This document shows, one piece after another, positions 17,503 to 27,820 of a DNA stretch of 64,000 bases (within the stretch, counting starts at the first letter, position 1; each line of letters starts with the position of its first letter). The notes under the pieces were generated by a model. That model was not told the DNA's origin. It made no database searches and was given only the letters and a program-made list of their open reading frames with translations. The translations under genes were made by a program, and so were the position numbers. Source of the DNA: Phenylobacterium immobile (ATCC 35973) (lineage in GTDB: Bacteria; Pseudomonadota; Alphaproteobacteria; Caulobacterales; Caulobacteraceae); assembly GCF_001375595.1 (NCBI RefSeq), contig NZ_CVJQ01000002.1:1-64000 (forward strand), written 5' to 3'.

Positions 17503-17650
17503 GTGCGTCTCCTGATCGCTCTTGGACGGCGGGCGTCTAGCATGGCCGCGCAACCGGCGAACGCCTTTTGTCACGGTCACGCCATTGGTTCGCCAACGCC
17601 AAAGGTCTAGACTGCGCCCGTTCCCTTTTCAGTGTTTGAGAGCGCCCGCC

Positions 17651-18538
17651 GTGCCGCGCCTGTTTAGCGCCTATGTGATTGTCGATTGGAGCGCGGCCGC
17701 CAAGCCCGCGACGGGCCCTGATTCGATCTGGATCGGCGTGATGAAGCGCGACCTGCGTTTCCGCCTGACCTTCGAGAGCTTCAATCCCGCGACCCGCGCC
17801 GAGGCGGAGACCAAGCTCAACGCGATTCTCGACGACTTGAAGAAGCGTTCGGAGCGCGCGTTGGTCGGCTTCGATTTCCCGCTTGGCTTTCCGAGGGGCT
17901 TCGCCGACGCCTTGAAGCTGCCGGGCGAGCCTTGGCGCGCAGCGTGGGATCAGCTGGACAAGCTGGTCAAGGACAAGCCCAACAACGACAACAACCGCTT
18001 TGGCGTCGGCTCTAACCTGAACCAGAAGCTGACCGGCGGCCCTTTCCCGTTCTGGGGCTGCCCGCCAAAGGACGCGCTGACAACGCTTCAGCCGAAGCGC
18101 ACCCGGGCGCATGGGCCCGACGACGTGCCGGAGTTCCGCCATGCGGATCTGGCCGCGAAGGGCGCGGCCTCAATCTGGAAGCTCTACTACAATGGGTCGG
18201 TTGGAGGTCAGGCGATCCTCGGCATTCCGGTGGCGCGCCGTCTTCATGATGCGCGTTCCGCCAAGATCTGGCCCTTCGAGACCGGCTTCAAGACCCTGAC
18301 CGAGGCCGATCTCGACGGTGTCGACGTGGTCTTGGCCGAGGTCTACCCCTCGCTGTTGAAGCCCGCGCCGGTGGCCGGCGAGGCAAAGGATCTGACCCAG
18401 GTGCGGACGGTCGCCGAACACTTCGCGCGCCTGGACGAAGCCGGCAAGCTGGGCGAAGTCTTCGCACCGGCCAAGGGCATGGCGGCGGACGTCGTGCTCG
18501 ACGCCGAGCGCGAAGAGGGTTGGATCCTCGGCGCCTAG
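17651..18538 (+). CDS. conserved protein with DUF429-like (RNase H-fold) N-terminus
   Basis: 295 residues starting at a GTG (17651) chosen because the conserved-looking SAYVIVDWSAA begins just after it; no strong ribosome-binding site is visible, so a start within 20 codons upstream cannot be excluded. AYVIVDWSAA and ALVGFDFPLGFPRGFA suggest two acidic strands of an RNase H-like fold as in DUF429 proteins. Homologs are sometimes labelled cobalamin-biosynthesis protein without real support. The function is unknown. The stop codon shares CTAG with the convergent MATE gene. Confidence 0.6.
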   Translation: MPRLFSAYVIVDWSAAAKPATGPDSIWIGVMKRDLRFRLTFESFNPATRAEAETKLNAILDDLKKRSERALVGFDFPLGFPRGFADALKLPGEPWRAAWDQLDKLVKDKPNNDNNRFGVGSNLNQKLTGGPFPFWGCPPKDALTTLQPKRTRAHGPDDVPEFRHADLAAKGAASIWKLYYNGSVGGQAILGIPVARRLHDARSAKIWPFETGFKTLTEADLDGVDVVLAEVYPSLLKPAPVAGEAKDLTQVRTVAEHFARLDEAGKLGEVFAPAKGMAADVVLDAEREEGWILGA

Positions 18539-19869
18539 ACCGGCCGTCGGCTCAATCGCCAGAAGCGCAGGCCTAACAGGACCGCCGAGACGGTGCTGGC
18601 GATGACGATGCCCCAGACGATGCCGATCACGCCGAGACCGGCGGGGATCGCCAGCGCCCAGGCCAAGGGCAGCATCAGGAAGATGTAGCTGGCCAGATGG
18701 GTGACCGTGGGCGCCAGCACATCGCCGCGGGCCCTGAGCGCCTGGGCGATCACCACCTGCAGCGAGTCCGGCACGAACATCAGGCAGGCCAGCAAGAGCG
18801 CCGGGACAGCGAGCGATATGGTCAGGGCGTCGCGGGTGTAGCCCCTGACGATCGGACCGGCGATCGGCGCGATCACCGCAGCAGCCAACAGGCCGCCTGC
18901 CGCGGCGACCGCGAAGGCGACAACGCCAGAGCGTGTCACTCCCCTGCGGTCACCCGCGCCATATGCTCGTCCCACGCGCACGGCGGCGGCCGTGGCGAGG
19001 CCAAGCGGGATCATGAAGACGATCGCCGAGACGTTCAGGACGATGGCGTAGGCTGCAACCGCCAGGCCGCCGATCCAGCCGGCGAAGACATTCATGCCCG
19101 CAAAGGCCGCGACCTCGAACGTATTTGAAGCGCCCGCGCCGAAGCCGATCCGCCGCTGCTCGACTTCGGCCGGCCGATCACGCGGAGCCTTGTCGAAGAC
19201 GCCCAGATCACGCGCCTCGGCCATGCGGATGATGTAGAGGAAAGTCGCCATGACTAGAAAAATGCGTGCGCCAAACGTCCCCCAGGCGCCGCCCACCGCA
19301 CCCAGCGCCGGCAGCCCGAAACCGCCGGGTACGAGGACGACGACAAGGGCGAGGTTGACGAGATTGGCCACCCACATCAGCGCCGCCGCGGGGCCTGGGC
19401 GCCCCAGCCCCTCCAACCACATGCTGCCGGCTGCGCTCAGCGCGTAGGCTGGCAGCGATAGGCAGAAGACAACGAGCACCCGAGCCGCGCCGTCCGCGAG
19501 GTCAGACTCAAGGCCGATGTTGCGCAGAAAGATGGGGCCGGTCGCCGCCAAGGCGAGCGCCGAGGCAACGCCGATCAGGACCGCATAGACGACAGCGCGG
19601 CGCAGCACCGCGCCGGTCTCGCGCCGGTCGCCGCGACCGAGCGCACGGGCGGCCATCACCTGGGCGCCGACCAGCAGCCCGATGACGGCGGTGACGACGA
19701 CGCTGGTCGCGGCCCAACCCAGGGCATGATAGCCGAGTTCGCGCGCGGAATAGCGCCCAACGACGACCGCGTCCGTCAACCCCATGGCCATGATGCCCAG
19801 GCGGGCGACGATCACGGGCCAGGCCAGGCGGACGAGCGCGTTCAGTTCGGTGAGGGCGGCGGCGCGCAT
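18535..19869 (-). CDS. MATE-family multidrug efflux transporter
   Basis: 444 residues with twelve predicted membrane helices in two similar halves; the first half starts LAWPVIVARLGIMAMGLTDAVVVG and the second has FGAGASNTFEVAAFAGMNVFAG. MATE proteins export cationic drugs in exchange for protons or sodium. There is no neighbouring regulator. It starts 34 bases downstream of the end of the DAHP synthase gene, in the same direction. Confidence 0.88.
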   Translation of the reverse strand: MRAAALTELNALVRLAWPVIVARLGIMAMGLTDAVVVGRYSARELGYHALGWAATSVVVTAVIGLLVGAQVMAARALGRGDRRETGAVLRRAVVYAVLIGVASALALAATGPIFLRNIGLESDLADGAARVLVVFCLSLPAYALSAAGSMWLEGLGRPGPAAALMWVANLVNLALVVVLVPGGFGLPALGAVGGAWGTFGARIFLVMATFLYIIRMAEARDLGVFDKAPRDRPAEVEQRRIGFGAGASNTFEVAAFAGMNVFAGWIGGLAVAAYAIVLNVSAIVFMIPLGLATAAAVRVGRAYGAGDRRGVTRSGVVAFAVAAAGGLLAAAVIAPIAGPIVRGYTRDALTISLAVPALLLACLMFVPDSLQVVIAQALRARGDVLAPTVTHLASYIFLMLPLAWALAIPAGLGVIGIVWGIVIASTVSAVLLGLRFWRLSRRPV

Positions 19870-19903
19870 GGAAGCTCCGGGCGCCGCCGACCGGCGGCGC
19901 GTC

Positions 19904-21292
19904 TTAGACGGCGACCAGGCGTTGAGCGGCCTCGCCCACCCGATCTTCCTTCAGCTTTTCAGCCACCAAGAAGGCCAGTTCGAGCGCCTGTTCGCCGTTC
20001 AGACGGGGATCGCAATGGGTGTGATAGCGATCGGCAAGATCGCCTTCGGTGAGCGCGCGGGCGCCCCCCAGGCACTCGGTGACGTCCTGACCGGTCATCT
20101 CCAGGTGGACGCCGCCGGGGTGGACGCCCTCGGCTTTGCAGATCTCAACGAAGCTTTTCACCTCCGACAGAATCCGGTCGAAAGGCCGGGTTTTGTAGCC
20201 GTTGGCGGCGGTCAGCGTGTTGCCGTGCATCGGATCGATCGCCCAGACGACCTTCTTGCCCGCGGCCTTTGTGGCGCGCAGCAGCGCCGGCAGACGGCCT
20301 GCGATCTTGTCCGAGCCGAAGCGGCCATAGAGGGTCAGGCGGCCTGCCTCGTTCTGCGGATTAAGGGCGTCGGCCAGGCGCAGGAGGTCGTCCGGCTCCA
20401 TGGTCGGGCCGCACTTTAGGCCCACCGGATTCTGGATGCCGCGGAAATACTCCACGTGGGCGCCGTCGAGCTGACGGGTGCGCTCGCCGATCCAGACCAG
20501 GTGGGCGGAGGTATCGTACCAATCGCCCGACGTGGAATCGACACGGGTCATCGCCTCCTCGAACCCCAGCAGCAGGGCTTCGTGGCTGGTGAAGAACTCC
20601 ACACGGTGCAGATCCGGGTGAGTCTCAGGCGTGACCCCGATGGCGGCCATGAAGGTCAGGGCTTCGGTGATCTTTTCCGAAAGCTCGGCATAGCGGTCGC
20701 CTTGCGGGCTGCCGTTGACGAAGCCCAGGGTCCAGCGATGGATGTTGTAGAGGTCTGCGTAGCCGCCGCCGGCGAAGGCGCGCAGCAGGTTGAGCGTCGC
20801 GGACGACTGACCATAGGCCTGCAACAAGCGTTGGGGATCTGGCCGGCGCGACTCCTCGGTGAACTCCATGCCGTTGATGTTGTCGCCGCGATAGGATGGC
20901 AGCTCAACATCACCGATCTTCTCGACAGGGGATGAGCGCGGCTTGGCGAACTGGCCAGCCATACGCCCCACCTTCACCACCGGCTTTCCGCCGGCGAAGG
21001 TGAGCACCACCGCCATCTGCAGGATCAAACGGAACATGTCGCGAATGTTGTCGGCGTGGAATTCCTTGAAGCTCTCGGCGCAGTCGCCGCCCTGCAGCAG
21101 GAAGGCCTTGCCCTCGGAGACATCCCCGAGCAGCGACTTCAGGCGACGGGCTTCACCGGCGAACACCAGCGGCGGCATGCCGCGCAGGGTCTGCTCCACG
21201 GCCGACAGCGCGGCCATGTCCGGATAGTCGTCCGGCACATGCTTGATGACCGCTTTCGAACGCCAGGAGGCGGGGGTCCAATGTTCACTCAT
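19904..21292 (-). CDS. 3-deoxy-7-phosphoheptulonate synthase, class II
   Basis: 462 residues. Family blocks include WTPASWR at the N-terminus, [38 protein letters not shown] and [14 protein letters not shown] [11 protein letters not shown], plus [11 protein letters not shown] near the C-terminus. These carry the Mn-binding Cys, His, Glu and Asp. It condenses phosphoenolpyruvate and erythrose 4-phosphate in the first step of aromatic amino-acid synthesis. Class II (plant/actinobacterial type) is usual in Caulobacter relatives. Confidence 0.94.
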   Translation of the reverse strand: MSEHWTPASWRSKAVIKHVPDDYPDMAALSAVEQTLRGMPPLVFAGEARRLKSLLGDVSEGKAFLLQGGDCAESFKEFHADNIRDMFRLILQMAVVLTFAGGKPVVKVGRMAGQFAKPRSSPVEKIGDVELPSYRGDNINGMEFTEESRRPDPQRLLQAYGQSSATLNLLRAFAGGGYADLYNIHRWTLGFVNGSPQGDRYAELSEKITEALTFMAAIGVTPETHPDLHRVEFFTSHEALLLGFEEAMTRVDSTSGDWYDTSAHLVWIGERTRQLDGAHVEYFRGIQNPVGLKCGPTMEPDDLLRLADALNPQNEAGRLTLYGRFGSDKIAGRLPALLRATKAAGKKVVWAIDPMHGNTLTAANGYKTRPFDRILSEVKSFVEICKAEGVHPGGVHLEMTGQDVTECLGGARALTEGDLADRYHTHCDPRLNGEQALELAFLVAEKLKEDRVGEAAQRLVAV

Positions 21293-21369
21293 CGCTCAAC
21301 TCCGGCCGCCGCATTCCCCGCGGCGACGAAGGCGCGCTTCTACAGCAAAACCGGGGAGAAGGTCGATGG

Positions 21370-22563
21370 CTAGGGCGCGGCCTGCTCAAAGGCCGCCGAA
21401 GGCTGGGCGCGCGTTAGAGCGGCAAGCATGGCGACCAGAACGCCGAGGCCCAGCCACCATTCCTGCCACAGGCCGAAATTGACCGCGCCGAACAGCAGAT
21501 AGACGCTGGCGCAGGCGGCCGTGACAGGAGCGACCCAGGAGGCCTCGCCAATCGTGGTGGTCAGTCTGCGCAGGCTCAGTCCCCAGAAACCCGCGGCCAG
21601 GAACGCGCCGACGAGGCCCAGTTCGAGCCACGCCTGGATCGCGCCATTATGCGGATGCAGCCGGATCTGCGGGCTGAACGTCCGGCTGGCGTCGAGGCCC
21701 CAGCCCCTCAGGCGATGCTGGCCGATCAGATCGACGGCGGCGGCCCAGAAGTCCATCCGCTCCGCCCAGGAGAGCTGAAGGCTGGCGCGCAGGGGCTGGT
21801 AGATTCCGGCCGCCTGCCCCGCCATCACCAGCGCCGGCATGAACAGGAAGAAGCACGCGGCGACCCACCCCAGGCTGTTCGCGCCCTTCAGCGGCGAGCG
21901 CCAGACCATCCAGCCGACGATCCCCGCCACAACCACGGCCAGCAAGGGGGCGTCCGACCCGAACCGGTGAGCCGCCAGCCCCATGCCGATCACCATCGGC
22001 GCGGCCAGCCAGCGCGGCGCCCCCGCGCGGGCCGCACCCAGCGCGGCGAGCGGCCAGATCAGGGCGACGACAAAGGTGTCGCGCCCAAGGTTGCGCATGG
22101 CGATGTCGGGGCGGATCGGCTCGTAGAGCGCCTCGTGGATCGCCCGATAAAGTGCTGCGCCGGTAAGCGCTTCAAAGCCCAGGATCAGGCCGAGGCCCGC
22201 CATCCCATAGCCCAGGATCCGCAGGGCGATCGCGCCGAGCCGGGGATCGGCGCGTCGGGCGCCGCACCAGGCGGACCAAAACAGGGGCAAGGCCAAGGTC
22301 AGCTTGGCCGCCGCATTGTCTTCGAACTCGGTCGGACGTTGCGGGCTCCAGACCATCGAGATCCAGCCCCACACCAAGGCGAGGACCAGCACCAGCATGA
22401 TCCTGTGGTCCTCAGGGCGAATCCAGAATGCGGGCGCCATCAAGAGGCCGGCGATCGCGGGTAGAAGCGCGAAGCCCAACGGCCCGACGTAGGCGAGCAA
22501 CGGCGTCATGGCGGCGACCCAGATCAGGACGCCGCCACACCATTTGCCCAATCGGTCGTTCAT
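21370..22563 (-). CDS. O-antigen ligase-like (Wzy/WaaL superfamily) membrane protein
   Basis: 397 residues with about ten to twelve membrane helices. The large periplasmic loop and the segment RLHPHNGAIQAWLELGLVGA near residue 300 match the conserved H-x-x-N-x-x-L-x-x-x-x-E-x-G motif of O-antigen ligases and polymerases. It would join or polymerise lipid-linked glycan at the periplasmic face. It is not in a polysaccharide cluster here, being 10 bases before gor. The exact role (ligase or polymerase) is not clear. Confidence 0.7.
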   Translation of the reverse strand: MNDRLGKWCGGVLIWVAAMTPLLAYVGPLGFALLPAIAGLLMAPAFWIRPEDHRIMLVLVLALVWGWISMVWSPQRPTEFEDNAAAKLTLALPLFWSAWCGARRADPRLGAIALRILGYGMAGLGLILGFEALTGAALYRAIHEALYEPIRPDIAMRNLGRDTFVVALIWPLAALGAARAGAPRWLAAPMVIGMGLAAHRFGSDAPLLAVVVAGIVGWMVWRSPLKGANSLGWVAACFFLFMPALVMAGQAAGIYQPLRASLQLSWAERMDFWAAAVDLIGQHRLRGWGLDASRTFSPQIRLHPHNGAIQAWLELGLVGAFLAAGFWGLSLRRLTTTIGEASWVAPVTAACASVYLLFGAVNFGLWQEWWLGLGVLVAMLAALTRAQPSAAFEQAAP

Positions 22564-22573
22564 CGCGATGGGA

Positions 22574-23953
22574 TCAGGCCGCCGCGCCGAGTTCCGCAGG
22601 CGCCACCTTCTCGCGCATCGTCACCAGCTCTTCAGCGAGCGTCGGGTGCACCGCGCAGGTCGAATCCCATTGTTGTTTCGTGACGCCCATCTTCAGGGCG
22701 ATGGCCGCCATCTGGATGATCTCCGGCGCGTCCGGTCCAACCACGTGGCAACCGAGGATTTTCTGGCTCCCCGCATCGACCACCAGTTTCATCATGCAGC
22801 GCTGGTCGATGCCGGCGAAGGCGTACTTCATCGGCCGGAAGCTCGTCTTGTAGACGTCGACGCGGCCGACCTGGTGGCGGGCGTCGGCCTCGCTCAGGCC
22901 GACCGAACCGATCGGCGGCTGCGAGAAGACGGCCGAAGCGACCATCTCGTGATCAAAGCTGGTCGGCCGCCCGTAAAACTCCGTTTCGGCGAAGGCTGCG
23001 CCTTCTCGGATCGCTACAGGCGTCAGGTTGATCCGATCGGTGACGTCGCCGACCGCCCAGATGTTCTCGACGCTGGTGCGCGAAAACTGGTCGACGACGA
23101 TTGCGCCCTTCTCATCCAGGGCGACGCCGGCGGCGTCCAGGCCCAGGCCCTCGACGTAGGCGATGCGGCCCAGGGCCATGAGCACGACATCGGCCTCCAG
23201 AAGATGGCCGTTGTCGCAGGTCGACAGGATGCCGCCGTCGACCTTTTCGAGCGAGGTCAGGTTCGTGCCAAGCAGCACGCGGATACCGCGCTTGGTCATC
23301 TCGTCGGCGAGGTGGGCGCGGATGTCGTCGTCGAAACCGCGAAGGATATTCGGGCCGCGGTGCACCAGGGTGGTCTCGACGCCGAGGCCGGCGAAGATGC
23401 AGGCGAATTCGACGGCGATGTAGCCGCCGCCGGTGATGACGATGCGCCTGGGCAATTCCGGCAGGTAGAAGGCCTCGTTGGAGCTGATCGCCAAGTCAAC
23501 GCCAGGGATATCCGGCATCCAGGGCGTCCCGCCGGTGGCGATCAAGACCTTCTCAGCGGTGACGCGACCCTTGCCCTCGACCTCAACAGTGTGAGCGTCG
23601 ACCAGACGGGCCTTGCCGTGGATCAGGTCCGCGCCGGCGTTCTGCAGATTGCGAACGTAGAGCCCGGACAGGCGGGCGATCTCCTTGTCCTTTTCGGCAA
23701 GGAACTTGGGCCAATCGAAGGACGTCTCGCCGACGGTCCAGCCATAGGCCTCGGCGGTCTCGAAGCCGTGGGCGAACTCCGAGGCATAGACCATGAATTT
23801 CTTCGGCACGCAGCCGCGGATCACGCAGGTGCCGCCGACCCGGTGCTCCTCGGCGACGGCGACTTTCGCCCCGGAGATGGCCGCCAACCGGGCCGCACGC
23901 ACCCCACCGGATCCTGCGCCGATGACGAACAGATCATAGTCGTAGGTTCCCAC
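22574..23953 (-). CDS. gor: glutathione-disulfide reductase
   Basis: 459 residues. FAD motif DLFVIGAGSGGVRAARLAA is at 7-25, the redox-active disulfide is GGTCVIRGCVPKK (Cys42 and Cys47), and the C-terminal dimer interface carries CAVHPTLAEEL with the catalytic His-Glu pair. The NADPH-binding block GGGYIAVEFACIFAGLG is near 173. It keeps glutathione reduced in the cytosol. It lies 13 bases downstream of rpiA. Confidence 0.93.
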   Translation of the reverse strand: MGTYDYDLFVIGAGSGGVRAARLAAISGAKVAVAEEHRVGGTCVIRGCVPKKFMVYASEFAHGFETAEAYGWTVGETSFDWPKFLAEKDKEIARLSGLYVRNLQNAGADLIHGKARLVDAHTVEVEGKGRVTAEKVLIATGGTPWMPDIPGVDLAISSNEAFYLPELPRRIVITGGGYIAVEFACIFAGLGVETTLVHRGPNILRGFDDDIRAHLADEMTKRGIRVLLGTNLTSLEKVDGGILSTCDNGHLLEADVVLMALGRIAYVEGLGLDAAGVALDEKGAIVVDQFSRTSVENIWAVGDVTDRINLTPVAIREGAAFAETEFYGRPTSFDHEMVASAVFSQPPIGSVGLSEADARHQVGRVDVYKTSFRPMKYAFAGIDQRCMMKLVVDAGSQKILGCHVVGPDAPEIIQMAAIALKMGVTKQQWDSTCAVHPTLAEELVTMREKVAPAELGAAA

Positions 23954-23966
23954 CGTCAGGCTTCCT

Positions 23967-24653
23967 TCAAGGTTCGAGCTTCGTCACCCCGCCGGGCCCG
24001 GCCACCAGAGCCAGATCCGCCAGGTCGAGGAACAGGCCGTGATCGACCACGCCGGTGACGCTCTTCAGCGCCGCAGCCAGAGCGGCCGGGTCCTCGATCC
24101 GTCCGCAGGCGACGTCATAGATAAGGTTTCCGCCATCGGTGCGCACCGGCGCCCCATCGCGTGTCCGAAGACGCGGCGCGACGCCAAGATCGCATTCAGC
24201 AAGGGCGTCGCAGATGCGCAGCGACGTGGTCTTGTGGCCGAAGGCGACAACCTCGATCGGCAGGGGAAAAGCCCCCAGCGTAGCGACCACCTTGCTGCCG
24301 TCGGCGATGGCCACGGAGCGGCGCGAGGCCTCCCAGACCAGCTTTTCCCGCAGGAGCGCCGCGCCGCCGCCCTTGATCAGCGACAGCCCCGGTCCGATCT
24401 CGTCGGCGCCGTCGACCGTAAGATCGATAGCGCTTACGTCGTCAAGTTCGACCAAGCGCATCCCGAGGCTGCGGGCGAGATCGGCGGTGGCGAGGGAGGT
24501 GGCGACGCCGCTGATGTCCAGGCCGCGCTCCGCCAGGGCGCGGACGAACCAGGCCGCCGTAGAGCCCGTGCCCAGGCCCACCACCATGCCCGCCTCGACG
24601 AGAGCCGCCGCGGCCTCACCGACCTGACGCTTCTGATCTTCCGCGCTCATCAT
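23967..24653 (-). CDS. rpiA: ribose-5-phosphate isomerase A
   Basis: 228 residues. [12 protein letters not shown] (about 25-36), [24 protein letters not shown] (about 80-103) and the Lys/Glu of the catalytic centre are all present, followed by LPIEVVAFG and [10 protein letters not shown]. It interconverts ribose 5-phosphate and ribulose 5-phosphate in the pentose phosphate pathway. The start overlaps the glmU stop by 4 bases. Confidence 0.94.
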   Translation of the reverse strand: MMSAEDQKRQVGEAAAALVEAGMVVGLGTGSTAAWFVRALAERGLDISGVATSLATADLARSLGMRLVELDDVSAIDLTVDGADEIGPGLSLIKGGGAALLREKLVWEASRRSVAIADGSKVVATLGAFPLPIEVVAFGHKTTSLRICDALAECDLGVAPRLRTRDGAPVRTDGGNLIYDVACGRIEDPAALAAALKSVTGVVDHGLFLDLADLALVAGPGGVTKLEP

Positions 24654-26005
24654 GCCTTCGCCCTCGCCGCCTTCAGCGCTCGCATACGTTCACGGAAACG
24701 GGCCGCCCAGCCTGGCTTGATGACCAGCGGGCTACGCTCCAGCGCCAGGGCGTCGTCGGGCACATCCTGGGTGATGACCGAACCCGAAGCGGTCATGGCC
24801 CTGTCGCCGACGCGCACAGGCGCCACCAGCGCGGTTTGCGAGCCGATAAAGGCGTTGGCGCCTATGTGTGTCTCGTATTTGCCGAACCCGTCATAGTTGC
24901 AGAAGATCGTGCCGGCGCCGAGATTTGCGCCCGCGCCGACCGAACCGTCGCCCAGGTAGCTCAGGTGGTTGGCCTTGGCGCCCTTGCCGAGGCGCACGTT
25001 CTTGATCTCGACGAAGTTGCCGACATGGGCGTCCTCACCGATGTCAGCGCCTGGCCGCAACCGCGCATAGGGACCGACCAGCGCGCCGGAACGGACAATC
25101 GCCGCCTCCAGGTGGCTGAAGGCGCGGATCACCGCGCCGGTCTCCACGGTCACACCCGGCGCGAAGACGACATAAGGCTCCACCGTGGCTCCGGGCGAGA
25201 TGGCGGTGTCCCAGGACAGATGAACGGTGTCCGGGGCCGGCATGGCGACGCCCGCCGCGAGAAGGGCGGCGCGGCGGCGAGCCTGGAAAAACGCCTCAGC
25301 CTGGGCGAGCTGGCCCTGCGTGTCGCAGCCCATCACTGCGGATTCTGAAACCACTGCGGCGCGCACGGCCGCGCCGTCGGCGGTCGCCCGGCCGACCACG
25401 TCGGTCAGGTAGTATTCGCCCTTGGAGTTGCGATTGCCGACCTGGCCCAACCACCCGAAGAGATCGGCGCGGTCAGCGACCATCATGCCGGCGTAACAAC
25501 GCCGCACGGCAAGCTCCCCCGGCGTGGCGTCGCGGGCCTCGACGATCTTCACGACCTCCCCGTCGTCGTCCTCAATCACCCGGCCATAGAGCAGCGGATC
25601 GATCGGTTCGAAGGCCAGGAGGCCGAGGTTCGCCTCTCCGCGCAGAGCCAGCAGCTGGGCCAGGTCGCTCGGCTGCAAGAGCGGGCAGTCGCCGTTCAGC
25701 ACAAGCACGTCGCCGTCGAAGTCGGCCAAGGCCTCCCGGGCGGCGAGGACGGCGTGGCCGGTGCCCAACGGCGGGTCCTGGATAACCACGGCGCGCTCGC
25801 CCAGGCGCTTGCGCGCGGCGTCGCCGACCTGGGGGTTCTGAGCGCCGACGACCACGACCACGCGGGCGCAGTCGACGGCTTGCGCGATATCAATCACATG
25901 ATCGAGCAGGGCGCGACCGCCGACGCGGTGCAGCACCTTGGGCGTCGGAGACTTCATGCGCGTCCCCTGCCCAGCGGCGAGGATCACGGCGGCGCGGCCG
26001 GCCAT
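24650..26005 (-). CDS. glmU: bifunctional GlcNAc-1-P uridyltransferase / GlcN-1-P acetyltransferase
   Basis: 451 residues with both domains. The N-terminal pyrophosphorylase domain begins [20 protein letters not shown]; the C-terminal half is a left-handed beta-helix (for example [36 protein letters not shown]) that houses the acetyltransferase site. It makes UDP-GlcNAc for peptidoglycan and lipid A. It is divergent from gph across 81 bases. Confidence 0.95.
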   Translation of the reverse strand: MAGRAAVILAAGQGTRMKSPTPKVLHRVGGRALLDHVIDIAQAVDCARVVVVVGAQNPQVGDAARKRLGERAVVIQDPPLGTGHAVLAAREALADFDGDVLVLNGDCPLLQPSDLAQLLALRGEANLGLLAFEPIDPLLYGRVIEDDDGEVVKIVEARDATPGELAVRRCYAGMMVADRADLFGWLGQVGNRNSKGEYYLTDVVGRATADGAAVRAAVVSESAVMGCDTQGQLAQAEAFFQARRRAALLAAGVAMPAPDTVHLSWDTAISPGATVEPYVVFAPGVTVETGAVIRAFSHLEAAIVRSGALVGPYARLRPGADIGEDAHVGNFVEIKNVRLGKGAKANHLSYLGDGSVGAGANLGAGTIFCNYDGFGKYETHIGANAFIGSQTALVAPVRVGDRAMTASGSVITQDVPDDALALERSPLVIKPGWAARFRERMRALKAARAKA

Positions 26006-26086
26006 GGACGATTCCCTAATCGAAGCTTGTCGCGAGCCTTAGCAAGCCTTGCCGCGCGGCGCGAGAAGCCGCTAGACCTTCCGTGG

Positions 26087-26809
26087 ATGACCGAGCTGCC
26101 CGACCTTGCCGCCCTGAAGGGCGCGACCATCGCCTTCGACCTGGATGGGACGCTGGTCGACAGCGCGCCGGACCTGATCGCCGCCCTGAACCGGCTGCTG
26201 GCCGAGCATGGCCATCCGGCGCTCCCGCTCGCCGAGGCACGGCCCTTCATCGGCCGTGGCGCCGCCTGGCTGATACAGCGCGGATTCACGGCCGCCGGCG
26301 CCCCAGCGCCCTCTGACGAGGCGCCGATGCTGACGCAGCGCTTCATCGCCGACTACCTGACGCGGATCGCCGATGAGACCCGCCCGTTTCCGGGCGTCGA
26401 GGCCGCCCTTCTGCGGTTGCGGGCCGCGGGCGCTTCGCTTGTGGTGTGCACGAACAAGCGCACCGATCTGTCCGTCGCCCTGTTGGACGCGCTGGGCATG
26501 AAGGGCCTGTTCGACGCCGTCGTCGGCGCCGACGCGGCGCCCGCCCCCAAGCCGGACGCCCGCCACCTGATCGCCGCTGTAGAGGCCTGCGGCGGCGACA
26601 TCGCCCGTGCTGTGATGGTCGGCGACGCCGCCCCCGACGCGGGCGCCGCGCGCGCGGCAGGGACCGGCCTGGTCCTGGTCAGCTTCGGCTATACCGAGAC
26701 GCCGGTCGCCGAACTGGGCGCTGATGTGCTGATCGACCACTACGACCAACTCGTCGAGGCCTGCGTCCGACTGCTCGACGCTTGCGAGCCTGCGGCCCAG
26801 ACGCTATAG
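26087..26809 (+). CDS. gph: phosphoglycolate phosphatase (HAD superfamily)
   Basis: 240 residues from ATG 26087. HAD motif I is IAFDLDGTLVDSAPDLI (residues 13-29), motif II VVCTNK, motif III KPDARHLIAA and motif IV MVGDAAPDAGAARAAG. The motif IV spacing follows the usual GDxxxD rule. It hydrolyses 2-phosphoglycolate formed in DNA repair and oxygenase side reactions. The tRNA-Val gene follows 43 bases later. Confidence 0.88.
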   Translation: MTELPDLAALKGATIAFDLDGTLVDSAPDLIAALNRLLAEHGHPALPLAEARPFIGRGAAWLIQRGFTAAGAPAPSDEAPMLTQRFIADYLTRIADETRPFPGVEAALLRLRAAGASLVVCTNKRTDLSVALLDALGMKGLFDAVVGADAAPAPKPDARHLIAAVEACGGDIARAVMVGDAAPDAGAARAAGTGLVLVSFGYTETPVAELGADVLIDHYDQLVEACVRLLDACEPAAQTL

Positions 26810-26852
26810 GCGCATCCCTTCGAGACGGACGCTAAGCCCGTCACGGCCCGGC

Positions 26853-26927
26853 GGATGCGTAGCTCAGCGGGAGAGCACCTCGTTCACACCGAGGGGGTCA
26901 CAGGTTCAATCCCTGTCGCATCCACCA
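26853..26927 (+). tRNA. tRNA-Val (anticodon CAC)
   Basis: 75 bases including an encoded CCA end. The acceptor stem ggatgcg pairs with cgcatcc, the D arm is gctc-agcggga-gagc, the anticodon arm is cctcg-ttCACac-cgagg (anticodon CAC, reading GUG), and the T arm is acagg-ttcaatc-cctgt. All stems pair without mismatch. I see no second copy of its 3' end in the window that would mark an integrated element. Confidence 0.96.
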
Positions 26928-27046
26928 TTTCCGAAAAATCCAGCCGCTTCGTCTAACGCCGGTCGCTGTGACAATGCGCACCTCGACTCATCATTGAGAC
27001 GGGGCTGGTGGTTGCGGACGCCTGACGCGTCCGCTTGGGGAAACGC

Positions 27047-27494
27047 ATGGTTCAATTCGAGAACTCTGGTTACGCTCCAAGGACGATCGTCGATACGGTC
27101 GGCGACGGAACCTTCACCCCAGGCGAAACCCTCACCTGCGACGGCGATCCCTATGGGCCGGGCTATGCCGAAACCTATGTCGGCGAGGGGCCGCGGGGAA
27201 TCATCACCACCAACGGCGGCGGCGGTCCCGGTGGGAACTACTTCTATGTGACCGCCACCTTCACGCCTTGCTTCTGCGCTGGCACGCGGGTCGCCGTTCC
27301 CGACGGCTCCGCGGCGAGGTTCGCCGATCCGATGAAGGTCGCCCCGGTGCGCATTGCCCGCGGCGCGCTCGGAGATGGCTTGCCTCGTCGCAACCTGCTG
27401 GTCTCTCCAGACCACGCCTCACTTCTGGGCGGCCTGCTCGTACAGGCCGGCGGCGCTGGTGGGCGGCGTCGCGATCGCGCGTGAGACGGCCTAG
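27047..27494 (+). pseudogene. broken Hint-domain (hedgehog/intein-type) protein gene
   Basis: The frame from ATG 27047, preceded by GGGGAAA, gives 145 residues to TGA at 27482-27484. The middle starts a Hint domain ([20 protein letters not shown]) and jumps straight to the later Hint block ([20 protein letters not shown] then SPDHASLL). The intervening 40 or so residues expected in Hint proteins are missing. Beyond LLVQAGGAG the frame is lost: the +1 frame reads [12 protein letters not shown] and stops at TAG 27492-27494, which matches the usual end of this domain. An internal deletion and a frameshift therefore both point to a pseudogene. Confidence 0.6.
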
Positions 27495-27814
27495 GCTGCG
27501 GTGCTGGCGAACTTCATCAGAGCAAGACCAGAAACGATCAGCACAGCCGCAGCGACGCGCAGTGCTCCGGCAGGTTCCCCGAGAACAAACACGCCGACGA
27601 TGAAGGCGCCGACCGCGCCGACGCCCGTCCACACCATGTAGGCCGTGCCGAGCGGCAGGGTGCGCATGGCGAGAGACAGCAGGCCGAAGCTGGCGATCAT
27701 GAAAGCGATCGCGCCCAGGCTGGGCCAAGGGCGGGTGAATCCGTGCGACTGCTTCATGAGCAGCGCCCAGACGACTTCGAGCAGACCGGCGACGGCGAGA
27801 TAAATCCAGGCCAC
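27491..27814 (-). CDS. gdx: guanidinium exporter / SMR-family transporter
   Basis: 107 residues with four membrane helices. The conserved Glu is in LLEVVWALLMKQSHGFTR (Glu13), and the SugE/Gdx-type W-x-L-x-K-x-S-x-G-F-T-R run is intact, as is YMVWTGVGAVGAF. The SugE branch of the SMR family exports guanidinium in exchange for protons, unlike the EmrE drug branch. The start is GTG 27814 with GAGGAA upstream. A hairpin with an ACGG loop lies 23-37 bases before the start. The stop codon overlaps the last bases of the broken Hint gene. Confidence 0.85.
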   Translation of the reverse strand: MAWIYLAVAGLLEVVWALLMKQSHGFTRPWPSLGAIAFMIASFGLLSLAMRTLPLGTAYMVWTGVGAVGAFIVGVFVLGEPAGALRVAAAVLIVSGLALMKFASTAA

Positions 27815-27820
27815 AGGTGC

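Noticed and set aside
17522..17650. N-terminal extension of the DUF429-like gene
   Set aside because: The 43 extra residues are Arg/Pro-rich without structure and overlap the promoter region of the divergent oxidoreductase gene.
22508..24058. Long plus-strand open frame of over 500 codons opposite gor
   Set aside because: It is antisense to a clearly assigned enzyme, with Asp/Ala/Arg-rich low-information sequence typical of shadow frames in high-GC DNA.
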